From Oscarella lobularis (Eukaryota > Porifera > Homoscleromorpha > Homosclerophorida > Oscarellidae): a stretch of 64,000 nt of DNA. A program made the translations under genes and the position numbers. The notes beneath the pieces are model-generated. The model was not told where the DNA came from. It saw only the letters and a program-made list of their open reading frames with translations, and searched no databases. Shown piece after piece: positions 1-12,659 of the stretch. Location: NCBI RefSeq assembly GCF_947507565.1, contig NC_089180.1, forward strand, positions 1,674,001 to 1,738,000, given 5' to 3'. Each line of letters opens with the position of its first letter. The first letter of the stretch is position 1.

Positions 1-2628
1 TTTCGTGTGAAATACGATGACTTTTTGATGATTGCGCTTCGTTAGGTAGCGATGCATCGCCTCGCCAGTCAATTTCTTCGGATAAGCGGCGTAGATGGGG
101 CTAAAGAGGAGCGAATCGGTGTCAATTGGGCAGTGACGAAAGGGTATTTCTCACATTGATCCGTCGTGGGACACGGTAGAGGGGGGCGACTCGATGGCGA
201 ATGAGGAGTCGCGCTGTTCATCGCCGAACGAGGATAGGGAAACGCCGTCGTTCCGACGCCAATTGAGTCCGTGCCCAACGTTGCGGGACTCGGCGGGATT
301 CCACGGGGGGTAATAACCAACTGCTGCGGCGAAAATAAAAGGACAAAAGCTTATGTTATCCACAAGGACGCGCGCTACAAACATGGGAAGTGAAACGGAA
401 ATAGGTGTACGTACCGTAAGGCGACGGATAGGATGAATAGGCCGAGCGTCGCGCAGCCGAATTCGTGCCTTTGACTGATGAAGGACTCCTGTTCATTGCT
501 GCTCCAATTGCAGCCCAGTCATTCCCATGTTTCTGTCTAAATCGAAGAAAAAAAAACCGTTGCAAGAAAAAAGCCGGGAGCCTTCCAGACAAAAACCGAC
601 TGTTTCAATTTGTTCACTTCCAGCGTATACCTAAAAATAACAGTATAAAATAAAAAAACTTTCGACGAATCCATCTGCAGTCAACTCACTTTCCAAGAGA
701 GTTTTTCTTACCATAGACTCGTACCACCTTTCTGTAGACAGAATACAGTGGCTTTGTGATGCCACGTGCTACAACAATAACAGAACCGTTTTGGGAAAGT
801 TTTATATTGACTTTTTCTATACCGATTGCCCTGTAAAAAGCGCTTCTTTCCTTCTTTGGCCTATCCAAAATGACCTCGACGCTCGCTATATTGTTAGTCT
901 TCAAATACTCTTCAATGTTTCTCTTAAATATGTCATTCTCCTGCTTGGACAAATCATCCTTTTCATCGTTCGGTGAAAACAAGCACTGATTAATAATCTC
1001 CGGCTGCTGTTGCTGTGGCTGCTGTCTCGCCTGCGACGAGTCATCAGTATTGATTGCAGCGAGAGTGATCTGTCCCCCGCTTCCATCATCGACCCCGCTC
1101 GTCGCTTGACTTCCATCTGCCGACGTCAAGACAACCGTCGTGAAGCCCGCCGTCGCGGCAGCGGCAACTTGAGCGGCGATATCCCCGGATGTAGTCGACG
1201 TTCCGGTAATGGATTCGAAAACGCCGCCGGCGCCGCTCGCCGAACTTGTCGTAGCCGACGTTTCTGACGTTGTAGGCTGATCGCTTTGAACGACGAGCTG
1301 GTGCTGATCGTTCGCTAGTGGGACGAGCGCGGGGATGGGAAATTCGCCACTGTCATTTTTTGCGCGTTCAGCGTCGCTTTGCGCGTCGGCGTCGGATCGC
1401 TTTCCTGTAACGATTGGTTTCTGAATGAAATGCGAACGGTCGATTTTCGGCTTTTTCCTGCTCGTGACGACGCTCTCTGCGATGATGATTGTTTCGCCGC
1501 TCGTTCCTTGCCTCGGGGCGCCATCGACTTTTTGATGATTGCCCTCCGTAGGGTAGCGATGGATCGCCTCTTGAGTCCAATCGGCGGCGTAGATGGGGCT
1601 AAAGAGAGGATCGAATCGGTGTCAATTGGGGAGTGACGAAAGGGTCTATCTCACTTTGATCCGTCGTGGGACACGGTAGAGGGGGGCGACTCGATGGCGA
1701 ATGAGGAGTCGCGCTGTTCATCGCCGAACGAGGATAGAGAAACGCCGTCGTTCCGATACCAATTGAGTCCGTGCCCAACGTTGCGGGACTCGGCGGGATT
1801 CCACGGGGGGTAATAACCAACTGCTGCGGCGAAAATAATAAAAGGACAAAAGCTTATGTTAATCCACAAGGACGCGCGCTACAAACAGGGGAAGTGAAAC
1901 GGAAATAGGTGTACGTACCGTAAGGCGACGGACGGGGTGAATAGGCCGAGCGTCGCGCAACCGAATTCGATCGTTGATACGGATCTTCGAACGGATTGTG
2001 CCCAGTTGCCGCGTACGGATTCGTCGTGTACGGATGAGCCGCCGCCGTCGAAGTCGTAGCCGACGTCTCTGACGTTGTAGGCTGATCGCTTTGAACGACG
2101 AGCTGGTGCTGATCGTTCGCTAGTGGGACGAGCGCGGGGATGGGAAATTCGCCACTGCCATTTTTTGCGCGTTTAGCGTCGCTTTGCGCGCCGGCGTCGG
2201 ATCGCTTTCCTGTAACGATTGGTTTCTGAATGAAATGCGAACGGTCGATTTTCGTTTTTTTCCTACTCGTGACGACGCTCTCTGCGATGATGATTGTTTC
2301 GCCGCTCGTTCCTTGGCTCGGGGCGAAATCGACTTTTTGATGATTGCCCTCCGTAGGGTAGCAATGGATCGCCTCTTGAGTCCAATCGGCGGCGTAGATG
2401 GGGCTAAAGAGAGGATCGAATGGGTGTCAATTGGGGAGTGACGAAAGGGTATATCTCACTTTGATCCGTCGTGGGACACGGTAGAGGGGGGCGACTCGAT
2501 GGCAAATGAGGAGTCGCGCTGTTCATCGCCGAATGAGGATAGGGAAACGCCGTCGTTCCGATACCAATTGAGTCCGTGCCCAACGTTGCGGGACTCGGCG
2601 GGATTCCACGGGGGGTAATAACCAACTG
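1..2628 (-). repeat. Three tandem copies of a two-exon module inside the DMTF1-like gene
   Basis: The same exon-intron-exon block (exon starting with VGYYPPWNPAESRN, a 55-60-nt GT-AG intron, then an exon starting PIYAADWTQEA) occurs at 1919-2628, about 1100-1823 and 1-323. The two inner copies look nearly identical, with only scattered substitutions over hundreds of bases; the left copy (1-323) is more diverged. Copy starts lie 805 bp (2628 to 1823) and 1500 bp (1823 to 323) apart. Splice sites and phase are preserved in all copies, so a transcript could in principle carry repeated modules. Confidence 0.85.
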
Positions 2629-3090
2629 CTGCGGCGAAAATAAAAATAAAAGGACAAAAGCTTATGTTAATCCACAAGGACGCGCGCTACAAACAGGGGA
2701 AGTGAAACGGAAATAGGTGTACGTACCGTAAGGCGACTGATAGGGTGAATAGGCCGAGCGTCGCGCAACCGAATTCGATCGTTGATACGGATCTTCGAAC
2801 GGATTGTGTGAATAGGCCGAGCGTTGCGCACCCGAATTCGATCGTTGATACGGATCTTCGAACGGATTGTGCCCAGTTGCCGCGTACGGATTCGTCGTGT
2901 ACGGATGAGCCGCCGCCGTCGAAGTCGTGGCGTGCGCGGCGCCAGCGCAGCTAAGGTAGGGGTAATCGTACGATTCGTAGGCTGCTGCAGCAGCGGCAAC
3001 GGTAGTCGTTTCGTTTTCCGTCGTCGTCGGTGCGGCAGCGGCGGCTGCGACGGCTGCGGCAGCAGTCGTCGGAGTGTTGTCGTCGCTCAT
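1..3090 (-). CDS. DMTF1: DMTF1-like Myb transcription factor, 5' part, runs off left edge
   Basis: Multi-exon minus-strand gene; the start ATG at 3090 (MSDDNTP) opens an Ala/Thr-rich, low-complexity N-tail with NPFEDPYQRSN repeats. Exons read by eye: 2727-3090, 2460-2628, 1919-2403, 1655-1823, 690-1598, 597-630, 415-532, 155-323, 1-100, all with GT-AG borders and compatible phases. The identity comes from 597-1129: a helical block ending in KPLYSVYRKVVRVYG, then GKYTLEVNKLKQ, then the Myb/SANT stretch KHGNDWAAIGAA and SPSSVKG. These match vertebrate DMTF1, where the same blocks precede the Myb repeats that bind DNA in the nucleus. Oddly, after the first Myb helix pair (about 466) the exon jumps back into another copy of the N-terminal module instead of the remaining Myb repeats. 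Family call is firm; the order of copies could be an assembly artefact. Confidence 0.7.
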
Positions 3091-3538
3091 TGTAGTGGGC
3101 AGGCCGATCTGCAAAACGTACACGGTAATTTGCGTGAGCGACGGGAAAAATTCGTTCGTTCGTGCAGACGAGAAAAAAACGCTGGCGTGGGTGCGCGCGA
3201 CGCAGAACTGAGCCGCGAAAGCCTCGAATGCGAGAGCCTATAAAGCCGCGTTCATGGGAGGTGTCACACATTTCTCGCGGGCGCGCGATCGACAGCTAGC
3301 GATTGGTTCGCCTCGTAGGCGTGATCCCTCTTCCCATTGGACGCGCGACATCCGAAAAATCGCGTTGACTCACCTGAGAACACGGATCTTCCCAGTCGTA
3401 CGTCAGTCGACTGCCTTGAGCGCCGCTTGGAGACCACTTCGCTGGAGGCACTTGCATCGGCGAAGCCAATCGTCGCTATGAGCGTACGCTTCCTTTTTTA
3501 TTCGTCGGACGATTGCCTGATGAGAAATGAACTGTAGT
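3091..3538. promoter_or_regulatory. Upstream region of the DMTF1-like gene
   Basis: No convincing coding sequence. It is the presumed promoter and 5' UTR of the minus-strand gene starting at 3090. A TATAAA string at about 3239 lies on the opposite strand and is not counted as a promoter. Confidence 0.3.
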
Positions 3539-3769
3539 GCACTTGCGTTACGTCACAAAGCCCACGTACCCGTATTTCCGCACGACAAACGCGGATAAGT
3601 AACCACCTTTTTTACGTGCGTACAGAACTTCGCCATGAATGAATGAAACCTTTTTTTGGTACCGCGATTTCATATCGTCGGGGAGAGACTACTAGCCACA
3701 CTAAAATTTGTCCTGCGGAAATACGGGTTTGGGCATAAATACGTCATTTTGTGACGTAAACGCAAGTGC
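3539..3769. mobile_element. MITE-like element with about 60-bp terminal inverted repeats
   Basis: The left end (GCACTTGCGTTACGTCACAA, then a block containing CCCGTATTTCCGC) is the reverse complement of the right end (GCGGAAATACGGG... GTGACGTAAACGCAAGTGC) with a few mismatches and short indels. The interior holds no gene. The tip block GAAATACGGGTACGTGGG recurs at about 25520, so the family is dispersed. A non-autonomous DNA transposon is the best reading; superfamily is not clear and I could not fix a target-site duplication. Confidence 0.65.
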
Positions 3770-4500
3770 TCTATAAGCTGTTTGTTGCTCAGCCCCGTGG
3801 CTTCGCCTAACGCTCGCGAGCGCGTTAGTCCTCCACGTCAGCGTTAGGCTAGATAGGGCGAAAATGAGAGCGGAAAGAATTTTATTTTTAATAAAAATAT
3901 GAAAAAAATTGTGCATAGTTTATGTTCGGGCAGTTTTGGTGCACTAGGGTCTTGCCCAGGACCCTGGAGGAGCAGTTTTTTGTGACGGCGTCGTGCTCAG
4001 GGCACCGGAGCAGTTTTATGACGTCATACCCAGGACGCTCTCCCTAAAGAATAAGAATGTGAAACTGAAAAAGAAAAGACAGTTATCATACCGCGCTCTT
4101 TAGTGCTTGTCGCTTGCCGTCTTTGCTACATGTATGCCTCCTTATTGATTTTTCCCACTTGTTGCAGTTTTTCTCTCTGCTGTGTAGCAGCCTGTCCCAG
4201 GAGTAATCCAAGATTAGTCCGTCGCGGATGACGTCATTTGCTTGCTTGGACCACTTCCGGGGGGAGTTGCTGTTGCAATTGAGCAGTAATTTTTTGGAAG
4301 AAATTGCCCAAATTCCTGAAGAAGATTCTCGTCATTGTGAAACAATTTAGCTACTTGATGATACACCTGAAAAATAAACAATTAAAAATAAAACATTCTA
4401 TGTGATCCTTACTCCGCTCTCGGGCAACTTTGGATTTCCCAAAATCATTAAATGTCACCCTCGGACTCATCTCCGCCAGAGTACACTTCCTAACGCTTCT
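3770..4500. other. Non-coding spacer before the satellite
   Basis: AT-rich spacer with no supportable gene, RNA or splice pattern. It includes two short TGACGTCA-type sites near 4020 and 4230. Confidence 0.4.
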
Positions 4501-4502
4501 CT

Positions 4503-7500
4503 CCTGTAATAAATTACAGCGAAATTACAGGGGGTTAGCCAACAAGTCTCTCCTGTAATAAATGACAGCGAAATTACAGGGGCTAGCAAACGGATCTCCT
4601 GTAATAAAATACAGCGAAAATACAGGGGCTAGCCAAAGGGTCTCTCCTGCAATAAATTACAGCGAAATTACAGGGGCTAGCCAACGGGTCTCTCCTGTAA
4701 TAAATTACAGCGAAATTACAGGAGGTTAGCCAACGGGTCTCTACTGTAATAAATTACAGCGAAATTACAGGGGATAGCCAACGCGTCTCTCCTGTAATAA
4801 ACAACAGCAAAATTACAGGGGCTAGGAAACGGATCTCTCCTGTAAAAAATTACAGCGAAATTACAGGGACTAGCAAACGGGTCTCTCCTGTAATAAATTA
4901 CAGCGAAATTACAGAGGCTAGCTAACGGGTCTCTCCTGTAATAAATTACAGCGAAATTACAGGAGCTAGCAAATGGATCTCTCCTGTAATAAATTACAGC
5001 GAAATTACAGGGGCTAGCCAACGGGTCTCTCCTGTAATAAACTACAGCGAAATTACAGGGGCTAACCAACGGGTCTCTCCTGTAATAAATTACAGCGAAA
5101 TTACAGGGGATAGCCAACGGGTCTCTCCTGTAATAAATTACAGCGAAATAACAAGGGGTTAGCCAACGGGTCTCTCCTGTAATAAATTAAAGCGAAATTA
5201 CAGGGAGTTAGCCAACAGGTTTCGCCTGTAATAAATTACAGCGAAATTACAGGGGCTAGCAAACGGATCTCTCCTGAAATAAATTACAGCAAAATTACAG
5301 GGGGTTAGCCAACAAGTCACTCCTCTAATAAATTACAGCGAAATTACAGGGGCTAGCAAACGGGTCTCTCCTGTAATAAATTACAGCGAAATTACAGGGG
5401 CTAGCCAACGGGTCCCTCCTGTAATAAAATACAGCGAAATTACAGGGGCTAGCCAACGGGTCTCTTCTGTAATAAATTACAGCGAAATTACTGGGGCTAG
5501 CTAACGGGTCTCTCCTGTAATAAAATACAGCGAAATTACAGGGGGTTAGCCAACGGGTCTCTCCTGTAATAAATTACAGCGAAATTACAGGGGCTAGCCA
5601 ACGGGTCTCTCCTGTAATAAATTATAGCGAAATTACAGGGGCTAGCCAACGGGTCTCTCCTGTAATAAATTAAAGCGAAATTACAGGGGGTTAGCCAACG
5701 GGTCTCTCCTGTAATAAATTACAGCGAAATTAAAGGGGATAGCCAGCGGGTCTCTCCTGTAATAAATTACAGCGAAAATACAGGGGCTAGCCAAAGGGTC
5801 TCTCATGTAATAAATTACAGCGAAATTAAAGGGGCTAGCCAACGGGTCTCTCCTGTAATAAATTACAGCGAAATTACAGGGGCTAACCAACGGGTCTCTC
5901 CTGTAATAAATTACAGCGAAATTACAGGGGCTAGCCAACGGGTCTCTCCTGTAATAAATTACAGCGAAATTGCAGAAGCTAGTCAACGGGTCTCTCCTGT
6001 AATAAATTACAGCGAAATTACAGGGGGTTAGCCAACAAGTCTCTCCTGTAATAAATTACAGCGAAATTACAGGGGATAGCCAACGCATCTCTCCTGTAAT
6101 AAACTACAGCAAAATTACAGGGGCTGACCAACGGGTCTCTCCTGTAATAAACTACAGCGAAATCGCAGAAGCTAGTCAACGGGTCTCTCCTGTACTAAAT
6201 TACAGCGAAATTACTGGGGCTAGCTAACGGGTCTCTCCTGTAATAAATTACAGCGAATTTACAGAGGCTAGCCAACGGGTCTCTCCTGTAATAAATTACA
6301 GCGAATTTACAGGGGCTAGCCAACGGGTCTCTCCTGTAATAAATTACAGCGAAATTACAGGGGCTAGCCAACGGGTCTCTCCTGTAATAAATTACAGCGA
6401 ATTTACAGGGGGTTAGCCAACGGGTCTCTCCTGTAATAAATTACAGCGAAATTACAGGGGCTAGCCAACGGGTCTCTCCTGTAATAAATGACAGCGAAAT
6501 TACAGGGACTGGCCAACGGGTCTCTCCTGTAATAAACTACAGCGAAATTACAGGGGCTAACCAACGGGTCTCTCCTGTAATAAATTACAGCGAAATTACA
6601 GGGGCTAGCCAACGCGTCTCTCATGTAATAAATTACAGCGAAATTACAGGGGCTAGCCAACGAGTCTCTCCTGTAATAAATGACAGCGAAATTACAGGGG
6701 GTTAGCCAACAAGTCACTCCTCAAATAAATTACAGCGAAATTACAGGGGCTAGCCTACGGGTCTCTCCTGTAATAAATTACAGCGAAATTACAGGGGGTT
6801 AGCCAACAAGTCACTCCTCTAATAAATTACAGCGAAATTACAGGGGCTAGCCTACGGGTCTCTCCTGTAATAAATTACAGCGAAATTACAGGGGAAAGCC
6901 AACGTATCTCTCCTGTAATAAAGTACAGCAAAATTACAGGGGCTAGCAAACGGGTCTCTCCTGTAATAAATTACAGCGAAATTACAGGGGCTAGCCAACG
7001 GGTCCCTCCTGTAATAAAATACAGCGAAATTACAGGGGCTAGCCAACGGGTCTCTTCTGTAATAAATTACAGCGAAATTACTGGGGCTAGCTAACGGGTC
7101 TCTCCTGTAATAAAATACAGCGAAATTACAGGGGGTTAGCCAACGGGTCTCTCCTGTAATAAATTACAGCGAAATTACAGGGGCTAGCAAACGGATCTCT
7201 CCTCTAATAAATTACAGCAAAATTACAGGGGGTTAGCCAACAAGTCACTCCTCTAATAAATTACAGCGAATTTACAAGGGCTAGCCAACGGGTCTCTCCT
7301 GTAGTAAACTACAACGAAATTACAGTGGCTAACCAACGGGTCTCTCCTGTAATAAACTACAGCGAAATTATAGAGGGTTAGCCAACGGGTCTCTCCTGCA
7401 ATAAATTAAAGCGAAATTACAGGGAGTTAGCCAACAAGTCTCTCCTGTAATAAATTACAGCAAAATTACAGGGGTAACCAACGGGTCTCTCTTGTAATAA

Positions 7501-10500
7501 ATTACAGCGAAATTACAGGGGCTCACCAACGGGTCTCTCCTGTAATAAACTACAGCAAAATTACAAAGGGTTAGCCAACAAGTCTCTCCTGTAATAAATT
7601 ACAGCGAAATTACAGGGGATAGCCAACGCATCTCTCCTGTAATAAACTACAGCAAAATTACAGGGGCTAGCAAACAGATCTCTCCTGTAATAAATTACAG
7701 CGAAATTACAGGGACTAGCCAACGGGTCTCTCCTGTAATAAATTACAGCGAAATTACAGGGGCTAGCCAACGGGTCTCTCCTGTAATAAATTACAGCGAA
7801 ATTACAGGGGCTAGCTAACGGGTCTCTCCTGTAATAAATTACAGCGAAATTACAGGGGCTAGCCAACGGGTCTCTCCTGTAATAAATTACAGCGAAATTA
7901 CAGGGGTTAGCTAACGAGTGTCTGATGTAATAAATTACAGCGAAATTAGAGAAGCTAGTCAACGGGTCTCTCCTGTAATAAATTACAGCGAAATTACAGG
8001 GGCTAGCCAACGGGTCTCTAATGTAATAAATTACAGCGAAATTACAGGGGCTAGCCAACGGGTCTCTCCTGCAATAAATTACAGCGAAATTACAGGGGCT
8101 AGCCAACGGGTCTCTACTGTAATAAATTACAGCGAAAATACAGGGGCTAGCCAAAGGGACTCTCCTGTAATAAATTACAGCGAAAATACAGGGGCTAGCA
8201 AAAGGGACTCTCCTGTAATAAATTACAGCGAAATTACAGAGGCTAGCCAACGGGTCTCTCCTGTAATAAACTACAGCGAAATTACAGGGGCTAGCAAATG
8301 GATCTCTCCTGTAATAAATGACAGCGAAATTACAGGGGCTAGCCAAAGGGTCTCTCCTGTAATAAATTACAGCGAAATTACAGGGGCTAGCCAACGGGTC
8401 TCTCCTGTAATAAATTACAGCGAAATTACAGGGGCTAGCCAACGGGTCTCTACTGTAATAAATTACAGCGAAATTACAGGGGCTAGCCAACGGGTCTCTC
8501 CTGTAATAAATTACAGCGAAAATACAGGGGCTAGCCAAAGGGACTCTCCTGTAATAAATTACAGCGAAATTACAGAGGCTAGCCAACGGGTCTCTCCTGT
8601 AATAAACTACAGCGAAATTACAGGGGGTTAGCCAACAAGTCTCTCCTGTAACAAATTACAGCGAAATTACAGGGGATAGCCAACGCATCTCTCCTGCAAT
8701 AAACTACAGCAAAATTACAGGGGCTAGCCAACGAGTCTCTCCTGTAATAAATGACAGCGAAATTACAGGGGCTAGAAAACCGATCTCTCCTGTAATAAAT
8801 TACAGCGAAAATACAGGGGCTAGCCAAAGGGTCTCTCCTGTAATAAATTACAGCGAAATTACAGGGGCTAGCCAACGGGTCTCTCCTGTAATAAATTAGA
8901 GCGAAATTAGAGAAGCTAGTCAACGGGTCTCACATGTAATAAATTACAGCGAAATTACAGGGGGTAGCCAACGGGTCTCTCCTGTAATAACCTAGAGCGA
9001 AATTACAGGGGCTAACCAACGGGTCTCTTCTGTAATAAACTACAGCGAAATTACAGGGGCTAACCAACGGGTCTCTCCTGTAATAAATTACAGCGAAATT
9101 ACAGGGGGCTAGCCAAAGGGTCTCTCCTGTAATAAATGAAAGCGAAATTACAGGGAGTTAGCCAACGGGTCTCTCCTGTAATAAACTACAGCAAAATTAC
9201 AAAGGGTTAGCCAACAAGTCTCTCCTGTAATAAATTACAGCGAAATTACAGGGGATAGCCAACGCATCTCTCCTGTAATAAACTACAGCAAAATTACAGG
9301 GGCTAGCAAACGGATCTCTCCTGTAATAAATTACAGCGAAATTACAGGGACTAGCCAACGGGTCTCTCCTGTAATAAATTACAGCGAAATTACAGGGGCT
9401 AGCTAACGGGTATCTCCTGTAATAAATTACAGCGAAATTACAGGGGCTAGCTAACGGGTCTCTCCTGTAATAAATTACAGTGAAAATACAGGGGCTAGCC
9501 AAAGGGTCTCTCCTGTAATAAATTACAGCGAAATTACAGCGGCTAGCCAACGAGTCTCTCATGTAATAAATTACAGCGAAATTACAGGGGCTAGCCAACG
9601 GGTCTCTCCTGTAATAAATTACAGCGAAATTACAGGGGCCAGCAAACGGATCTCTCCTGTAATAAATTACAGCGAAATTACAGGGGCTAGCAAATGGATC
9701 TCTCCTGTAGTAAATTACAGCGAAATTACAGGGGCTAGCAAATGGATCTCTCCTGTAGTAAATTACAGCGAAATTACAGGGGCTAGCAAATGGATCTCTC
9801 CTGTAGTAAATTACAGCGAAATTACAGGGGCCAGCAAACGGATCTCTCCTGTAATAAATTACAGCGAAAATACAGGGGCTAGCAAACGGATCTCTCCTGT
9901 AATAAATTACAGCGAAAATACAGGGGCTAGCCAACGGGTCTCTCCTGTAATAAATTACAGCGAAATTACAGGGGCTAGCTAACGGGTCTCTCCTGTAATA
10001 AATTACAGCGAAAATACAGGGGCTAGCCAACGGGTCTCTCCTGTAATAAATTACAGCGAAATTACAGGGGCTAGCTAACGGGTCTCTCCTGTAATAAATT
10101 ACAGCGAAAATACAGGGGCTAGCCAACGGGTCTCTCCTGTAATAAATTACAGCGAAATTACAGGGGCTAGCTAACGGGTCTCTCCTGTAATAAATTACAG
10201 CGAAATTACAGGGGCTAGCTAACGGGTCTCTCCTGTAATAAATTACAGCGAAATTACAGGGGCTAGCTAACGGGTCTCTCCTGTAATAAATTACAGCGAA
10301 AATACAGGGGCTAGCCAACGGGTCTCTCCTGTAATAAATTACAGCGAAATTACAGGGGCTAGCTAACGGGTCTCTCCTGTAATAAATTACAGCGAAATTA
10401 CAGGGGCTAGCAAATGGATCTCTCCTGTAGTAAATTACAGCGAAATTACAGGGGCTAGCAAATGGATCTCTCCTGTAGTAAATTACAGCGAAATTACAGG

Positions 10501-12640
10501 GGCCAGCAAACGGATCTCTCCTGTAATAAATTACAGCGAAAATACAGGGGCTAGCCAAAGGGTCTCTCCTGTAATAAATTACAGCGAAATTACAGGGGCT
10601 AGCCAACGGGTCTCTCCTGTAATAAATTACAGCGAAATTACAGGGGCCAGCAAACGGATCTCTGCTGTAATAAATTACAGCGAAATTACAGGGGCTAGCT
10701 AACGGGTCTCTCCTGTAATAAATTACAGCGAAATTACAGGGGCCAGCAAACGGATCTCTCCTGTAATAAATTACAGCGAAAATACAGGGGCTAGCAAACG
10801 GATCTCTCCTGTAATAAATTACAGCGAAAATACAGGGGCTAGCCAACGGGTCTCTCCTGTAATAAATTACAGCGAAATTACAGGGGCTAGCTAACGGGTC
10901 TCTCCTGTAATAAATTACAGCGAAAATACAGGGGCTAGCCAACGGGTCTCTCCTGTAATAAATTACAGCGAAATTACAGGGGCTAGCTAACGGGTCTCTC
11001 CTGTAATAAATTACAGCGAAATTACAGGGGCTAGCAAATGGATCTCTCCTGTAGTAAATTACAGCGAAATTACAGGGGCTAGCAAATGGATCTCTCCTGT
11101 AGTAAATTACAGCGAAATTACAGGGGCCAGCAAACGGATCTCTCCTGTAATAAATTACAGCGAAAATACAGGGGCTAGCCAAAGGGTCTCTCCTGTAATA
11201 AATTACAGCGAAATTACAGGGGCCAGCAAACGGATCTCTGCTGTAATAAATTACAGCGAAATTACAGGGGCTAGCTAACGGGTCTCTCCTGTAATAAATT
11301 ACAGCGAAATTACAGGGGCTAGCAAATGGATCTCTCCTGTAGTAAATTACAGCGAAATTACAGGGGCTAGCAAATGGATCTCTCCTGTAGTAAATTACAG
11401 CGAAATTACAGGGGCCAGCAAACGGATCTCTCCTGTAATAAATTACAGCGAAAATACAGGGGCTAGCCAACGGGTCTCTCCTGTAATAAATTAGAGCGAA
11501 ATTACAGGGGCTAGCAAATGGATCTCTCCTGTAATAAATTACAGCGAAATTACAGGGGCTAGCTAACGGGTCTCTCCTGTAATAAATTACAGCGAAATTA
11601 CAGGGGCTAGCCAACGGGTCTCTCCTGTAATAAATTACAGCGAAATTACAGGGGCTAGCAAATGGATCTCTCCTGTAGTAAATTACAGCGAAATTACAGG
11701 GGCCAGCAAACGGATCTCTCCTGTAATAAATTACAGCGAAAATACAGGGGCTAGCCAAAGGGTCTCTCCTGTAATAAATTACAGCGAAATTACAGGGGCT
11801 AGCCAACGGGTCTCTCCTGTAATAAATTACAGCGAAATTACAGGGGCTAGCCAACGGGTCTCTCCTGTAATAAATTAGAGCGAAATTAGAGAAGCTAGTC
11901 AACGGGTCTCTCATGTAATAAATTACAGCGAAATTTCAGGGGCTAGCCAACGGGTCTCTCCTGTAATAAATTACAGCGAAATTACAGGGGCTAGCCAACG
12001 GGTCTCTCCTGTAATAAATTACAGCGAAATTACAGGGGCTAGCCAACGGGTCTCTCCTGTAATAAATTACAGCGAAATTACAGGGGCTAGCCAACGGGTC
12101 TCTCCTGTAATAAATTACAGCGAAATTACAGGGGCTAGCTAACGGGTCTCTCCTGTAATAAATTACAGCGAAATTACAGGGGCTAGCAAATGGATCTCTC
12201 CTGTAGTAAATTACAGCGAAATTACAGGGGCCAGCAAACGGATCTCTCCTGTAATAAATTACAGCGAAAATACAGGGGCTAGCCAAAGGGTCTCTCCTGT
12301 AATAAATTACAGCGAAATTACAGGGGCTAGCCAACGGGTCTCTCCTGTAATAAATTACAGCGAAATTACAGGGGCTAGCCAACGGGTCTCTCCTGTAATA
12401 AATTAGAGCGAAATTAGAGAAGCTAGTCAACGGGTCTCTCATGTAATAAATTACAGCGAAATTTCAGGGGCTAGCCAACGGGTCTCTCCTGTAATAAATT
12501 ACAGCGAAATTACAGGGGCTAGCCAACGGGTCTCTCCTGTAATAAATTACAGCGAAATTACAGGGGGTTAGCCAACAAGTCTCTCCTCTAATAAACTACA
12601 GCGAAATTACAGGGGCTAGCCAACGGGTCTCTCCAGTAAG
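4503..12640. repeat. 48-bp satellite array, about 170 units
   Basis: The unit reads CTCTCCTGTAATAAATTACA, then GCGAAATTACAGGGGCTAGC, then CAACGGGT (48 bp). The left half (to about 9.2 kb) has diverged units, including 49-50-bp variants with GGGGGTTAGCC. The right half is homogenised, with higher-order repeats of 528 bp (the block at 11881 recurs at 12409) and 624 bp (10411 to 11035), that is 11 and 13 units. Each unit contains near-palindromic arms CTGTAAT/ATTACAG separated by two bases, and a second ATTACAGG that pairs with CCTGTAAT. Because 48 is divisible by 3, long open frames exist on both strands (up to 905 codons), but they are by-products of periodicity. No gene or transposase is inside. 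Confidence 0.97.
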
Positions 12641-12659
12641 TACTGTAGTGTACCTGAAT

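Noticed and set aside
3239-3245. TATAAA as a promoter of the DMTF1-like gene
   Set aside because: It lies on the plus strand, opposite to the gene, and no plus-strand gene follows.
9197-11914. A 905-codon open frame (and several others) with a 16-residue repeat in the satellite
   Set aside because: The unit is 48 bp, so any stop-free phase stays open; frames exist on both strands, have no start context, and codon changes show no synonymous bias. Not a protein gene.
4503-12640. CRISPR-like array
   Set aside because: Units are directly adjacent with no unique spacers, and the genome is eukaryotic.
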